Origin: Rhipicephalus microplus
Lineage: Eukaryota; Arthropoda; Arachnida; Ixodida; Ixodidae
Assembly: GCF_043290135.1 (NCBI RefSeq)
Contig: NW_027464589.1
Span: forward strand, 4,717,001 to 4,781,000
Reading direction: 5' to 3'
DNA: 64,000 bases
Below the pieces are notes generated by a model that saw only the letters and a program-made list of their open reading frames with translations, did no database searches and was not told the DNA's origin. Every line of letters begins with the position of its first letter. Position 1 is the first letter of the stretch. A program made the translations under genes and the position numbers. Positions 1-12,448 of the stretch are shown here, in pieces.

Positions 1-1766
1 AGTACCCTCTCTTCGCTTCAGTAAAACCTTTCCACTTCATTGGAAATGTTTTGACTGCTATTCATCAATGAAATAGTTCTTTTTGAATGAATAGGGAATG
101 GTTAGTGATAGGCAGACATTTCTTAAGAAATGTTTAGTGTGCAGGACTTCATTACCATACGGCAGCATTGAAGGCGTGAATCTAAGTTAGAAGCATGCGA
201 GACACTTGGTTGGCATTCATGAGCGCCAAAAAAAAAAATGCGGAGAAGAAGACACAGGACTACTGCTGACTGCTAGCTGTTCTGGTTGATTAGTCCCCTG
301 TCTATGTCCAATTTTTTTCCCCTGTTTAGCAATGAAGTTTAGAAGATTCTGCCAACTGTGAATGACCACATGTATACACACAAGCCTTCACTTGCTTCAG
401 TATTTTCAGCCACAGTGATTGTTTGTAATCAATTGATGTTGAGCTGCATTTGAGAACATGTACTCAAAACGCTAATGAGATGGTTTTGAAAGCGATGAAC
501 ATTTCGGAACTTCTGACACACATGGACATATGACAACCTGGTCAGTGTGACGTTAATAAAGTGGGAGCTGTTACTCCCCCAATAATTGCTCCATTACCGT
601 AGCTAATACTTTTTACAGGAAAACAGGGAGCCAATGGTATCATGTTGAGACTCCTTGTGGGATGAAATAACCCGAGTATTGTTTGTCGCAATTTACAGAA
701 CAAAATTACATGCACAGGTAACATGATCGGTTAGGAGCATGTTAATGAACCTACACACCTCGAACAACACTGTATAGAACTAACTGTAAAACAGGCTGCA
801 TCCTTCACCAAACAATAGCTGCCTGCAACTTCTTTTGTCATTCGTGACGACCGACTTACAAAAGAAATACATCACTGCAGCATTGTTCTGCACTGCAGTT
901 TAGAATTTTCATAGTCTATGTAGGAGATATTGTAACAACTGTAGCACTTCCACCATAGCTGCTCCTGCGGGACAAAGATAACACTGTGTTAGAAAAAATA
1001 ATTTCACACATATATGCTCAGGGTGTGTTTGGCGATATCTTCAAAAATTTTTAAAGGTAAGGAAAATGTAACATTTCAACCCTGCCTTCAAAATTCATTT
1101 TTTTTGTGCATGGAGTCAGGCATTTGAACAAGACTAGAGGCGTAAGTTACGGTAATAATAAAAGAGTTTATCAGTTTATTTTTAAAGTGGCGGAAGCAAG
1201 CAGTGGTGGCAAATAGGACACTTTTGAGTTGTTCTTGGGAAGCACTTGTTTCCGCTTAAGGATTTCTGGGTAATTTTAACATAGCGGTAAAATCTGACAA
1301 ATTTTGCCAGCGATACGAAACCAAAAAAATTCGGCAGATCCCACCTTCCTGGGAATCGACTTTATGCGAAGCATGCGGAGGGAATGTGACCATGTTGCAT
1401 TTTTCTAATTGAGTGACACGCAATAAAATGACGCTAAATATGTGTGCAAATGTTGCACGTACAGACACATGCTAAAGACCTGCAGATGTTTGCACCTGCG
1501 CAACGATGCTAACTAGAACATGCGTATTAGCAACACCAGAAGCTGATATGAAGCGCTGTGCTTGCAAAGATGGCGAAGATGCTGGCCCTAGACACTGCTA
1601 CATAAATGAACTTCAGCACATGGCACCTAACCACAATCGATGTCAACTCGATGTGATGGCTGTATCAAAGGAGTACATATGTAATGTTTGTAAAATTCGG
1701 TAGGCAGCACTGCAACCACTACTGATGTTTCACCAAAATTAGCGTCTATTTGAAATAGTAGTTCCG
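1..1766. other. Noncoding, AT-rich flank
   Basis: I see no gene, exon with good splice sites or recognisable transposon domain here. The open frames are short, scattered over both strands and have no family resemblance. A minus-strand stretch around 1256-1468 may be an old repeat fragment but carries no recognisable motif. Confidence 0.5.
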
Positions 1767-1860
1767 AGACCTGATGTAGCTCTGTGGTAGAATGCTTGAC
1801 TGTCTCGCAGAATTCTTCGGTTCGATTCGTGTTGGGACCCTAAAATTTATTATTTGCATT
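1767..1860 (+). repeat. tRNA-derived SINE-like sequence
   Basis: The sequence has an A-box-like segment at about 1776-1790 (GTAGCTCTGTGGTAG) and a B-box-like segment at about 1819-1829 (GGTTCGATTCG), at tRNA-like spacing. The predicted tRNA fold is imperfect and no anticodon arm is convincing, so this looks like the head of a tRNA-derived SINE rather than a functional tRNA. Tick genomes are known to carry tRNA-derived SINEs; family membership is not determined. Confidence 0.5.
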
Positions 1861-2050
1861 CGCGAGGGGGTGGGGAAAGTAAAATCTGCCTATGTCCGGT
1901 TTTTCTTAACACTGAGATTTATTCTATGCCTTAGTTGGGTTGACGCCATCGATGTCGGGTATTGTTCACGCACTACAATTGCCCATGTGTGTTCTTGTCG
2001 TTGCTGCCTAGATACCAAGTGTCAATCACCTGTGGCACATACCCGCTAAC

Positions 2051-2086
2051 CAGTGGCACATACCCGCCTGTGGGTATGTGCCACTG
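2051..2086. repeat. Inverted repeat, 15-bp arms
   Basis: Left arm CAGTGGCACATACCC at 2051-2065 pairs perfectly with 2072-2086 across a 6-base loop. A further partial copy of the arm (GGCACATACCC) lies just upstream at about 2035-2045. The same word recurs near 36,985, 38,422, 38,675 and 38,805, so it belongs to a dispersed repeat in this genome. Confidence 0.8.
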
Positions 2087-2250
2087 TCTGGCGTGAATTG
2101 TTTGATGAAGTACGTGAGAGGATTGTGCAATCATTCATGTCTTGACCAGCGCGTCATATTCGTCAAACCATCTCACCTTCCCATACTAATTTTGGTTCTT
2201 GCCAAATTAAGGGCGTGGCCACGAGAGCCCCCAAACGTAAGCAGCTAGAT

Positions 2251-2364
<114 letters not shown>

Positions 2365-2914
2365 CGCTCAAAGTGGCCAAAGTTTGCTAAGAAATGCTTC
2401 GCATTTAACAAGGAAGAGGGCAAGTGCCATATTCCTCTGAGAATTCTAGGATGAGCGAAATTAAGCTTCTCTTTGTGCAGGCCATGCTTGCGATTAAAGC
2501 ACGCAAGCATGCACGGTGTGCATTTATCAATACAAAATGAAAAACACTACTATAGTCCTTCGCATGATCCTTGTTGCACTCATTTGCGCTTCAGTTTCGA
2601 TTTCACCACTTAAATTGGCTGAATTTCTTTGCACCGGAATAACTGGGAAATGCCACTTTCTCGAAATTTCTAATTGGTAATAGGATCTTCACAGGAAGGG
2701 CTTCAATTCTAGAATACACCCCGACCGCCTCTCTTCACTAAGTGACATAAATAATAATCATTTGTGGCTTTTAACGTTTTCAAACCATGATATAATTGTG
2801 AAGGACACCTTATAAAGGGCTTCGGAAATTTCGGCCATGTGAAATTCTTTAACATGCTCCTAAAGATAATGCACAGGCCTTGAGCATTTTCGCCTGTATC
2901 GCAAATGCAGCCAA

Positions 2915-2985
2915 CGCGGCAGAATTCAATCCCGTGACTTGTGGGACAGCAGTCGAAAAACATGACTACTAGACCACAATAGTGA
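2915..2985 (-). repeat. tRNA-derived SINE-like remnant
   Basis: On the minus strand an A-box-like TGGTCTAGTAGTCATG (about 2963-2978) precedes a B-box-like GGGATTGAATTC (about 2922-2933) at tRNA-like spacing. It is embedded in a longer sequence of repeat-like character reaching into the duplication at 3021. No intact tRNA structure is seen. Confidence 0.45.
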
Positions 2986-3020
2986 GCTGTACTAATGAAG
3001 GGCGCTAACTTAATTTGTTT

Positions 3021-3338
3021 AATTACTGTCATATTTGAAGTATCTGGTAATCCAAAGATATGCACTGTCACAAAAAAAAAGCAATTATGAAAGAAGCCAG
3101 GGAACATTATATTTTATTCTAGTTCTCAGCCTTTCAGACACTTTTCTTAAAACAGTCTGTTGTGCTGAGGGAGGATCATAATTACTGTCATATTTGAAGT
3201 ATCTGGTAATCCAAAGATATGCACTGTCACAAAAAAAAAGCAATTATGAAAGAAGCCAGGGAACATTATATTTTACTCTAGTTCTCAGCCTTTCAGACAC
3301 TTTTCTTAAAACAGTCTGTTGTGCTGAGGGAGGATCAT
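3021..3338. repeat. 159-bp direct tandem duplication
   Basis: Positions 3021-3179 are repeated head-to-tail at 3180-3338. I find one mismatch between the copies (T versus C within TTTTAYTCTAG). Such near identity implies either a very recent duplication or an assembly artefact. The unit carries no recognised gene. Confidence 0.92.
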
Positions 3339-6300
3339 CTATACAGCTCTGTAAACAATGAATGTGTTCTCAAGCATACTGCTCAGTTCCCAACCTCTCA
3401 TGCTCCCAAGACATTTATATTTACAACACACTTTTATGAATGGCAGTGCTGTTGCTTGTACCTTGAATCTTCCAAGGCATAAAAGGCAGTTCCCCTCAAG
3501 CTCAAAGTGTGTTAGAGAATTGCACAGTGACATGGGGAAACACTGCCTTGCTTTATTATAGCTTTACTATGTTCCTTCAATAACTGAATAATGAATGCCA
3601 ATTGAATAACATCATAAGAAAGCAGCCACTTCTCGTGGCATGGTCTACAAGTACATTGATATGACAGTTCAAGCATACTGGCTGTTCTGCCCCATCAATT
3701 AAACACTTGCAGTATATGCACGCTGAGTGCCGGTACTTCGGAGTTGAGTGGACAGAAGTCTTCGAAGCACTTCAATTGAGAACACAGTGCCAGAAATACA
3801 GGTGGACCGATAGAGCCAGCCACGCACTGCGTCGAACTTTGGCTCTTCCGCTTCTTCACGCCACAAAATGGCAGTATTAGTCACGAGGCTCAAAGCCTGC
3901 GTTGCTGACAACTGGACGCGTGGGCTCCTATTGTGCAATAGTGGTGAACAGACACCTTCTAGCCACAGCAGTTGCCACAACCTTTTGCTTTTGCTTTATT
4001 CTTTTCGTGTGATGATAGGCTATCCTATTCTTGTGAGCAAGCCATGAAATGGGCAAGAAGTGTTCTGGGCCACGGTACGAATCTGATGACAAGAACTGCA
4101 CTCAAAAAGTGCCACTTTTCACTGCCTGGTGAGAAGCGAACCGCCTCAAGGTATGGCGCCATATGCTTCCGCGCAAGGACCGCATGCTGCAGTTGACTGA
4201 TCATGTCTGCGCGAAGCTCTTCGAGCCAAGGTACACAATGAAGAGGTGGAAAGCAGTTTACAAATGACGAGTGCACCACGAAAGGCATCTTATGCTAAAG
4301 AGGCCGTACCGACAAGGTTTTTCGACTGCTGTGCTCACCGAAAAAAAAAAGGAAAGCCCCTGTGGATCGTTCACGCCCTCCAGCAAGCAAACGCGCTGCC
4401 TCAAACTGGAAAATACTACCATACTTCAAAAACTTATGCCAATGGCGACCTAGCAGGCATGTGGCGTGGTCTGTGAGACAAATAAACAAAACCATGTGGC
4501 ATCTGATGCCACAGAATTCGAAGCAATAGCAGATACGGTATTACCCACAAGTTTGATCAATATAGTTTTTGAGAACGATAGTGCCTTTCCCAACAATAAC
4601 CTGAGCTTAACACAAGGTTGAGGTTGACGGGCTGAGAACAATCATGTTTTGTGAAGTTTTCATTACAAGTAAGGCAGCTACTAAGCCAAATGATTCCGCA
4701 ACTGGCGCGAGCTAATTCTGCTATGCTACTGTTCCCAGCCGCGTCATCTTTGAAAGAGTGGGGAACTTGTCGAACAACTGACTGTAATTCTAGCTCAGTC
4801 GGGCAAACTTATGCCTATTCAATACACCCAACTCCCTCGCAACATCAATGATATTGAAATGCTTGTCAGGCGATTCAGCCCAACCCGTTTGTGTGCCAGC
4901 TGGTCACCTCTAGATCACCACAATAAAATGCATCTCTACATCACTGTAACAAAATGTGCTGTTTTTGAGTTCATCCTCACCCTGAGTTGGTAATTTTCTA
5001 TGAACCATCCCTGCCTGCGTGTGCTGTCTTCTCCCCGTGAGATTTCTGCACTTGTTAATAAGAATATCCAGGGTTTTATGAGCTGGAATCACGTACGCTG
5101 TAGTAGGGCTCCAGAGATTTCGCCAACGTGATGTTGTTTAACGCGTACTGACCCACACAGTGCATGTGCCTCTATGATGTAGCGTACATCAAACGTGACC
5201 GCTGCGACACATATTGACTGTTTGTTTTTCTGCAGTAATACTATAGCTAATAGGTTATTTTTGTTCCTGCAAAGAATATATGCACGATGCCACGTGTCCT
5301 AATGTTGAAGCAAGCGCCTATTGCGGAACATAGGGGCAGTGAATTGATCATTTTTCACTGATATCTGCGGCTGTATCATCAGAATTCTGCATTATTTGTT
5401 CAATGCTTTTGTTCATTTATTTATTTTTTTGCTCGTTATAGAGCAGAGACAGTGTTTGCTCTTTTCATTTACTTCGAGCGGCGTCCCTGGCCCCGAAACG
5501 ACCACGCATGAAGCGGCATAATAGCCCTCCTGAGCTATGGTTACCGTGGTGCCATCTCTGGCCCTCTCTGGTTGAGAAGATAGCTCTGCCCTTGGCCTCT
5601 CAGCTATCTCCGGGCCGGAGCAGAGTGTGGCGAGGGACGACCACGGCTGCTCTTGGAAACTGCAGTCTTCTTGCATTCCTGTGAACTTTTTTTAAACTGA
5701 GATGGCGCAATAAATTTGTCCAATCACATTTTGGCAGCAATACACGCCCCAACTTTGTAAGTGACATGTGGGCTGGCAAAGAAGCCCAAGGTCCTCCTGC
5801 TACAACTCCATCACATATGGCCTCTTTGGCACAGTATCTGGCAACCGCTTCCCAAATAATGCTTAGATAAACGTAGCTTAGTATTGTCAGTCCCGTGTTC
5901 TCGTATCGCCTAAGTTCGTCTTCCATTAGGGTTTTTCTTCTAAAAGATCACAAATGAACCTCAGGACTTAACCACAGACACTCCCAGCCACTGAACAACT
6001 GACCATAGCAGCAGTTGAACATGAGAAGCTGCGGAGAATGATAATAATGTCTTGAGTCGAACAGCTCACCACTGGAATCTGAACCTGGAAACGTTCTATG
6101 CAAGGCTCTATCAAGTGAAGTGACATTCTTTTTATGCACTTCACAAGTGGTTTTCAGGCTAAGAAAAACTACAGCAAGCTAGACTACATCAAGAACCCGA
6201 TAAAGTAAAGCTATAGAAGACTACACTTAACTGAGGTTACAAGGTCACAAGCCAACATGCCCAATGCAAAAATGCTGAAGAGGACGGTATGCAGTCGGTT

Positions 6301-6379
6301 GAGCAAGAGGTGAGCGTGTTTTATATTTAAGAAACTTGTGATACCCTGTTAAAGTGAATGTCTCAAAACATATGTGCCA
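3339..6379. other. No gene recognised
   Basis: Short frames occur on both strands (longest about 108 codons on the minus strand at 5600-5926), but none shows a family motif or convincing splice sites. No tandem array or clear transposon terminus was seen. Confidence 0.45.
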
Positions 6380-7590
6380 CTGAGCTGAAATCATAGGAAG
6401 ATTTAGGAGACTTCAAGAATAATAGACCCATCAACTTAATTTCAGTATTGTATACTAATATTTACGAAGATAACTGCATACAAGATAATTGGAGCACAAT
6501 CTCAACAGACTTTCAGAACAAGCAGGTATCAGGAAAGGATACTCTACGATAGATAAAAACCATGTAATCAATCGCAAAATTCAGATATCTGCTAAATACA
6601 ACCAGGCCTTCTATTCAGCTTCCATATACTGAATAGATACATTTGACTCACTAGAAATTCCAAAGGTTATTCACGGAAGCATGAAGTGACCAAGGAGTAC
6701 TTGAAAGATATGAATGTCCTAGCCACCATCTACAAAGATTGTACAGCTACCAGAAAAAGAATCTAGTACTTGTGAAACAGAAAGCGGTCAGAGAGAGACT
6801 GAAAGCTTTTATTTGTATAGTTATAAGTGATCTTCCCGTAGTGAGCATAGAAGAAGATATTATTTCCCCAACTTTATTCAATGCATGCTTGAAAGTGTTG
6901 AAACATCCAAACTGGGCAGAAACAGGAATAAGTGCTTACGGAAAATATCTCGCCAGCCTACGATTTGTAGATGACACCAATGGGGACTGCGGATAAAAAA
7001 AATGACCGGAGGCCTAAACTGAGAAAATGCTAAAGTAGGGCAAACATTACCATTACTATGGAAACAAAGGTAATGATTATTAGTATCGCGAGAGTTCACA
7101 ACTGGAAACCTCTCTATAAAGTGGCATCCCCGCTATACAAGAGTATGTTTACTAAGTAGGGAGCCTATTCAAATTCACCAAAAAATAAAGATGAACTGGA
7201 GCTTTTATGGACAGGCACTTTAGCATCGCAGGAAAAAAAGCAAATATACAGCCACTGTGTGTGATAATTAACAGAGAAATTTAATAAGAGCTCCACATGG
7301 GGACTAAACGAGAGCAGAATAGGAAATACTGAACAAGGAGGAGGAGCCGCCAGTATACCTGGCAAGGCAGGTCACGGACAGATGGCTGCTGGTAATGACA
7401 AAATGGACACTGAAGGATGGAGCTTAAGTGAATACAGTGAGATAGATAAAATGGAGAAACCATGAAGTTCCCAGTCATAAAATGGAATCAGTTCGCTCAA
7501 GATGGGATAAATTAGAGATCATTCGGAGCGGCCTTCACCATGGAGTTTACATAAAGCAGGTCAATCTAATGATGCTGATGATGATGCACA
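6380..7590 (+). pseudogene. RTE-clade LINE reverse transcriptase remnant
   Basis: This is a decayed non-LTR retrotransposon pol fragment. Conceptual translation in shifting frames follows the order expected of RTE-clade reverse transcriptases: a finger region around 6420-6560, a segment like the A domain near 6600-6660, IYKDCTAT near 6730, then ISPTLFNACL and LRFVDDT near 6870-6980, the last being a degenerate YADD-type catalytic box. The downstream part ends in a TGATGCTGATGATGATG tail at about 7570-7588, which is typical of RTE 3' ends. Many stops and frameshifts and loss of the endonuclease show that it is an old 5'-truncated copy. The clade assignment comes from motif wording, not an alignment. 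Confidence 0.75.
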
Positions 7591-8107
7591 TTATTAATTG
7601 CCTTATAGTGATGCTCATAAGGCAACAATTCTCATGTTCGTATACAGTCTTGTAGACAACTGGTGATGCTGCTGAACTTGGCAGAAATGAGGTCCTTTCA
7701 TCAATATTGACACCTTTAGGTCCAGGCATCACTGTGGCATTGATGCTGATGGAAGGCACTCAAAACTGCTCATCCGAAAGAGAACAGGATCAGCAACTGC
7801 ATTACAACACCGTGTAACAGCAAGCGGATAGTGGCTGACACAAACAGCACCTACAATAAATGCTCTACACTTGAGAATCAGTGTGGAGGAAACAGTTTCC
7901 AATGAGCCTCCTACTGTTGTTCGGCTGATAATCTCGGATAGCAATGTGGTTAATAAGTATCAAACTGAACTTTAGCTGGCAGGTGAGCAAGTAACGAGCT
8001 AGGCACAGTTCCACTGATGAAACCAGAATGTTATGACACGACAGTCTTCAGTGTAATTTGTCAGAGTGAGCACCACCGCTCTAAGTAGTTCTGCTCCTCA
8101 GGAAAAT

Positions 8108-8307
8108 TTATATGTTGACTCGGGATGCAGGAGGCCCACTGATGCTGCCTGGATTGCTAGGCTGGGATGGCTTGAGCTCAAGGAACTGGTATGGCACATG
8201 GTAAGTCTGCCCCTTGTATTCGACGAGCAGGTGACCGCGCTGTGGTGAGGCGCCCACAACAACCACGGTTTCACTTTTGGGCAGTTTCACTTCACCCGCA
8301 GACTCTT
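8108..8307 (-). CDS. Probable terminal exon of a host gene, possible SH3-like end
   Basis: On the minus strand a pyrimidine-rich acceptor (TTGTCCTTTACTTTCAG) lies immediately before 8307. An open frame then runs to a TAA at 8110-8108. The exon begins in phase 1, its first two bases completing a codon. The encoded peptide of about 65 residues contains ETVVVVGASPQRGHLLVEYK followed by HVPYQFLELKP, then a Ser/Pro-rich tail ending SRVNI. The G-x-LLVE...G...VP..(Y/F)LEL pattern recalls the second half of an SH3 barrel, but the first half is not visible and I do not recognise the protein. The preceding phase-compatible exon candidate lies about 49 kb away at 57,220-57,319. Composition and codon pattern differ from the surrounding transposon relics. 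An unspliced reading upstream of 8307 looks like intron. Confidence 0.55.
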
Positions 8308-10739
8308 CTGAAAGTAAAGGACAAGAAAATATTACCTGAGATATGTTTCGCAAGGTCAACAACAAGCAAAGGTGTACGAACATAGTGCGTACGTGCACAA
8401 TGATGAAGCACTAAAAAGAAATCGATACTCGTGAAAAACACATGACAAGGCGCTATCGAGTTTATTCAGAAATAGCATCCAGCCCATATATAAAAATGTA
8501 AGTCATTGCTTTAATCAGATTTTAATGCGTGATCATAAGAGAAACAAACAGGCAAGAAATAAAATACCGTGCATGCACTCACACCAAGGCAACAAACACA
8601 CTTGATTTTACCTTCTCTATAAAAAAGCAACTGCCCATTGAGAGGGCGAAACGGACGGCTGGTTAATGCAACTCCTTGTTCATTTCATTCAATGCCAGCG
8701 TATATGCGTGCTCCTTTACGAGAGCCGTCAGTCTGCTTTAGTGCAGGGAGTGGTCGTGATGCAATGCCACGTGATGGGTAGGGCTAGAGAGCATCAGTGC
8801 GCGCGAAAGAAGTGGAGCTGAACGAGCGCATCGAGGCACTCAAGGTAGGCTGCTTGCGTCACACATGTGTCTGAGTGCTTTCCTCACGAAAATGCAATAG
8901 ATGTGTTTTCCTGTCCAAAGTTATGCTTCTTTGTTCCTTCGTGCTCCAACTTTGTGGCTCTAAGCAAATGCCACCTCAAAGCGATCTTGATGCAGCAGCG
9001 TCCCAGTGATGCATCCCCATCAGTTGCCCAGGTAATGCCACAAAAAAAAAAAGTGCTATCTCAAACAAACATCGTGTCTCTTACAGAGCCAGCGTAACTG
9101 CTAAGATTGTGGACACGAGGATTGCAAGACGTCACCCCTGGGATCTGTACACAACTGAACAAAAAATTACTTTGTACGATTGCCTTCATGAGGCACCACA
9201 TGATGGGTTCTTTTAAAAAGCCCATAAACTACCTAGAGGTCGAAATTCAGTTGTGGTAGGAAAATTGTGCAGAGTGTACGACGAACATGAAGCTGTGAGA
9301 ATTTTTCGAAACGGTGCCGTAATGGCGCGGTTAGATGTGTTTGATTATCAAAACCACGATGATGCCTCCTTTTGCTCTCTTCTCTGCTGCCATGGTATCC
9401 TTATCCAAGGACGCCTTGGCCTCTCGCCGAGCACCCCTCCCGTGCCCCTCCTTATCTCACAGGGCATGCAACTGAATGTTTGTTGGCAAACCATGCCAGC
9501 CATTCTCACCCGTGCTTATATGAATCGTGCCCATATGTATCCTGCATTGCGCGCATGCCTTCAAAGGGTCGCCAACACGATGAACTCGTAAGCATGCACG
9601 CGGGCAACACGACTAACAACGAGCAGCACGGACAGCTGCTTGCAGACTAACTGGAAGTCAGAGGCTCTACTCGACCAATCACAACATATCTGTGCCTAGC
9701 GTGGATATTTGAACGGCGCGTCACGCGGAGGCCTGAAAGGCCTGTACAGAAGAAGGGATTGTTTCTTCGTATTTGTGGCACGCCGGCGACTCGTAGCTCT
9801 GCCCCATGTAAAACCATTTATCGCGACAGCATTCTACAGATGATGTGCGTGGTCACTTGAAAAGTTCAAACAAAAAATATTGGAGTTATTTTAGGGGCAC
9901 TAAAGCCATGTTCTCTCCCCAGTGACAGCAAAGCACACGCGAAGGCTAGGAGATGGGTGAGAGCCGAAAAGGGAAAGAGGAGAGGATGGTGAACGGCTGG
10001 CTTGGGCACATCTGGCTGGCATTAAAAAAAAATCGCAATGTTCATAGACTGCCGCGCTGCCAAGCGAAATTCAGGAGCGTCCCCTCTCAAGAATGGTCAG
10101 TAAGCAGACACTCCATTGTTTTTAAGGCATTCGTTACGACTTCGCATGTTTCCTGCATCAGTGAATAAACTTGTCCCTCCATGACATCACAAATCTGACT
10201 CGTTCTTGCGAGACACACGTGAAAATACATGGCAACTTGCGCTTTTGATGATAGCCCGCAGAGTGCACATAACGGCTTCACGAGGTTATCTATAGCCACA
10301 TAGGTTCACCTGATCTCATTTTACTAGCATTCGCTAGTGATAATGCAGGGAATGAATCCTGTTCGCAGAATGCGATAACAAATTGACCAGTGCGGCTTGT
10401 CTTTAATAGATGGCAGCACACTGTGAGCAATTTGAATATTGACTGGTGCGCAAAATGTTCTCCAAAGGTCTTTCGAAGTGTTCGAAGCCGTTCGGCATAG
10501 GGAATTCTCAGATTGCTTTCAACAGTGGTGTTGAAAAAAATTATCTTGATGACGAGAATTTTCATTGGATGTAGAAAGCTGCCGACACATTGAGAGTGAC
10601 AACGACGATGAAGGATCTGCTGCTAACTCACGAGGACCAAGTTGAACTTCTCGTCTCCTTGTGTGCTAATGTTTTTTTTATGCTCGTAAGTCGCTTCAAT
10701 TGTATTTATAGTATAACATAATTCAGCAAGGTCAAAATA
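8308..10739. other. Probable intron, no gene recognised
   Basis: Frames at 9253-9591 and 9372-9650 overlap each other in different frames and show no family motif. I see no clear repeat boundary. The stretch is consistent with intron sequence of the gene whose last exon is at 8108-8307. Confidence 0.4.
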
Positions 10740-10802
10740 AATGCATATTTTTCTTCTGAGCATGGCATTTAGCCCAATTAATGTGACTATCATGGAGCGT
10801 CC

Positions 10803-10922
10803 CAGGGATGGCACCCTGATTGAATTTTGGAGGTGTTTATTTTTGGGGGATAAAAATCTGAAGGACATTCTTGTCAGAGCAAAAACAAACACCCCCGAAA
10901 TTCAATCAGGGTGCCATCCCTG
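10803..10922. repeat. Inverted repeat at Penelope 5' junction
   Basis: The 36-bp segment 10,803-10,838 is the inverse complement of 10,887-10,922 with two mismatches. The right arm encodes the normal element sequence (TNTPEIQSGCHP), so the left arm is an inverted copy of the element's own sequence, as expected from aberrant priming at integration. Confidence 0.85.
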
Positions 10923-11870
10923 CGGAAAAGCTCGATGCAAGGTATGCCCACAGGTGTTCACAACACGTGAATCCAAAGCGAACTTCTCGGATTTAAAATT
11001 CTGCATAACTGAAAGTCTTAATTGTGACTCTAGCAACGTAATATACATGCTACATTGAAACATCTGCAGACAAGAATATATCGGCCAAACAGACACGCCA
11101 TTTCGGCTGCGGCTCAATAATCACTGGTACCACGCCACTTCACTGCCGAAGCTACTTTTATTTGGACATCTGCGCCTGCCAAACCACAGTTTTGAAAATA
11201 TCAACAACTCTTTTGCAGTCCGATTTCTCAAACAGACGCGAGTGTAAAGAGCGTGAGGCATATTTTATTTTCAAATTTCGAACATTAGTAGCCGGCATCA
11301 ACGAGGACCGCAGAAGACTCTCCTGCCTTCGAGAAGTAAGCCAGGAGGAAATTGGTGACAAAGATTGATAGCTGGAGAACATGCTTGTTTTTTAAGAGTG
11401 ACTCGTACGTGTACACTGTCCTTTCTTTTTTTTTTCTCCTTTTTTTCTTTTTTTCACATGCACATACAAAGCGGTTCTGTTCGCCTACCACTTGATGACC
11501 ATTGAAGGGAAATGGATGAAGATGAAAGAGAGCCGATCGACCCATTAAGGGGAAACCCTTTCCTTACGCACGCTGTCACGGACCCCTCCCGCCACCGCGG
11601 CGACAATCTTGGGTGGCTCGACACACGCCGAGAACTGACCAGCACGGGATTGGAACCGGATGTGGACGTACACGGACCTTTGGTTTTGTTCTCAGTGTCG
11701 ACAGTGGTTCTTCTTCTTTTTTACTTTCTTTTTTTCTTTTTTTTCCTTTGGTTCTTTTCGTCTTTTTTTCTTTCTTCCTTTTTTGTAGTTCTCTCTCACT
11801 CTCGCAAACATCTTCCAAGGCGAGAGGGATGTGGCAGCAACGAAGTTTGGAAGTTCATGTTAGTATAACT

Positions 11871-11912
11871 CATCCCCTGATGAAGGGAGGACCCCTCCCG
11901 AAACTGTTGGGA
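11871..11912 (+). ncRNA. Hammerhead-ribozyme-like motif in Penelope 3' region
   Basis: The core CTGATGA (11,877-11,883) and GAAA (11,900-11,903) flank a perfect 6-bp stem II (GGGAGG 11,885-11,890 with CCTCCC 11,894-11,899, loop ACC). TCCC just before the core can pair with GGGA (11,909-11,912) as stem I, and ACTGTT would form a minimal 2-bp stem III ending in a UH cleavage position. One extra A (11,884) separates the core from stem II, which departs from the consensus. Minimal type I hammerheads are known from the terminal regions of Penelope-like elements. Activity is untested and the extra A may weaken it. Confidence 0.5.
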
Positions 11913-11964
11913 AATAAATATATTTATCCTTGTTGAAAACGCTCCCGTTGTGCCATATCCCATA

Positions 11965-11965
<1 letters not shown>

Positions 11966-12021
<56 letters not shown>
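11966..12021. repeat. (TA)n microsatellite
   Basis: A pure TA dinucleotide run lies immediately outside the left LTR of the Gypsy composite. It masks any target-site duplication on that side. Confidence 0.95.
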
Positions 12022-12025
<4 letters not shown>

Positions 12026-12194
12026 ACGTCTACGAGGGGGGTTTATTCAGAGCCGACGTAATGGTCGACTGAACGGTATGCAGCAGTGAACGCGCACGAG
12101 CGAGCTCTTGCCACCAACGAACGTCCTCTTCTTTTGCCACCACCCTGTTCCCCACTACACAGGTGCGCATACCTAAATTACATATGTGGTAACA
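12022..12194 (-). repeat. Gypsy composite 3' LTR
   Basis: 173 bp, starting TGTTACGTCTACGAG and ending TATGTGGTAACA, with terminal inverted TGTTAC/GTAACA. It aligns end to end with 19,362-19,535 at roughly nine in ten positions by eye, implying an old insertion. Confidence 0.88.
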
Positions 12195-12448
12195 TTTCCC
12201 TCCGCGCAGACGAAGCCCACAGGGCGAGTCAAACAGTCTCTCGAAGAATAAAGCGCTTCAAACGTGCAACATGGGCAAGTTCAGTTTTTGCAGACCGTCG
12301 GCCGTTCGAATGGAGACGCGCTATGCGGTTAACTAAATCACTGATACGGTTTAGAATAAGATATCCCGCATATTGCGCTAGAAGTTTCTCGCACAACCGC
12401 CTTTTCTAGTTGGTGTCCACAGCAACACTAGGTCGCCGCGATTGTATG

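Larger units (their letters stand above)
10740..11935 (+). pseudogene. Penelope-like element, 3' part with GIY-YIG-type domain
   Basis: The translation at about 10,848-11,300 carries the C-terminal signature of Penelope-like retroelements: a CHPCGKARCKVC cysteine cluster, then SNVIYMLH...EYIGQT, matching the GIY-YIG endonuclease pattern (NVIY followed by YIG), then LRLNNH, and a C-terminal INEDR segment near 11,300. In-frame stops (for example TGA near 11,057 and TAA near 11,248) and frame changes mark it as dead. The reverse transcriptase domain is missing, so this is a 5'-truncated copy. Its 5' boundary is an inverted repeat (10,803-10,922). The 3' region to about 11,935 holds pyrimidine-rich sequence, a hammerhead-like motif and a polyadenylation-like AATAAA at about 11,913. 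Confidence 0.72.

Noticed and set aside
12017..12021. Target-site duplication of the Gypsy composite
   Set aside because: Left flank is (TA)n and right flank is ATTTA; any match would be uninformative.
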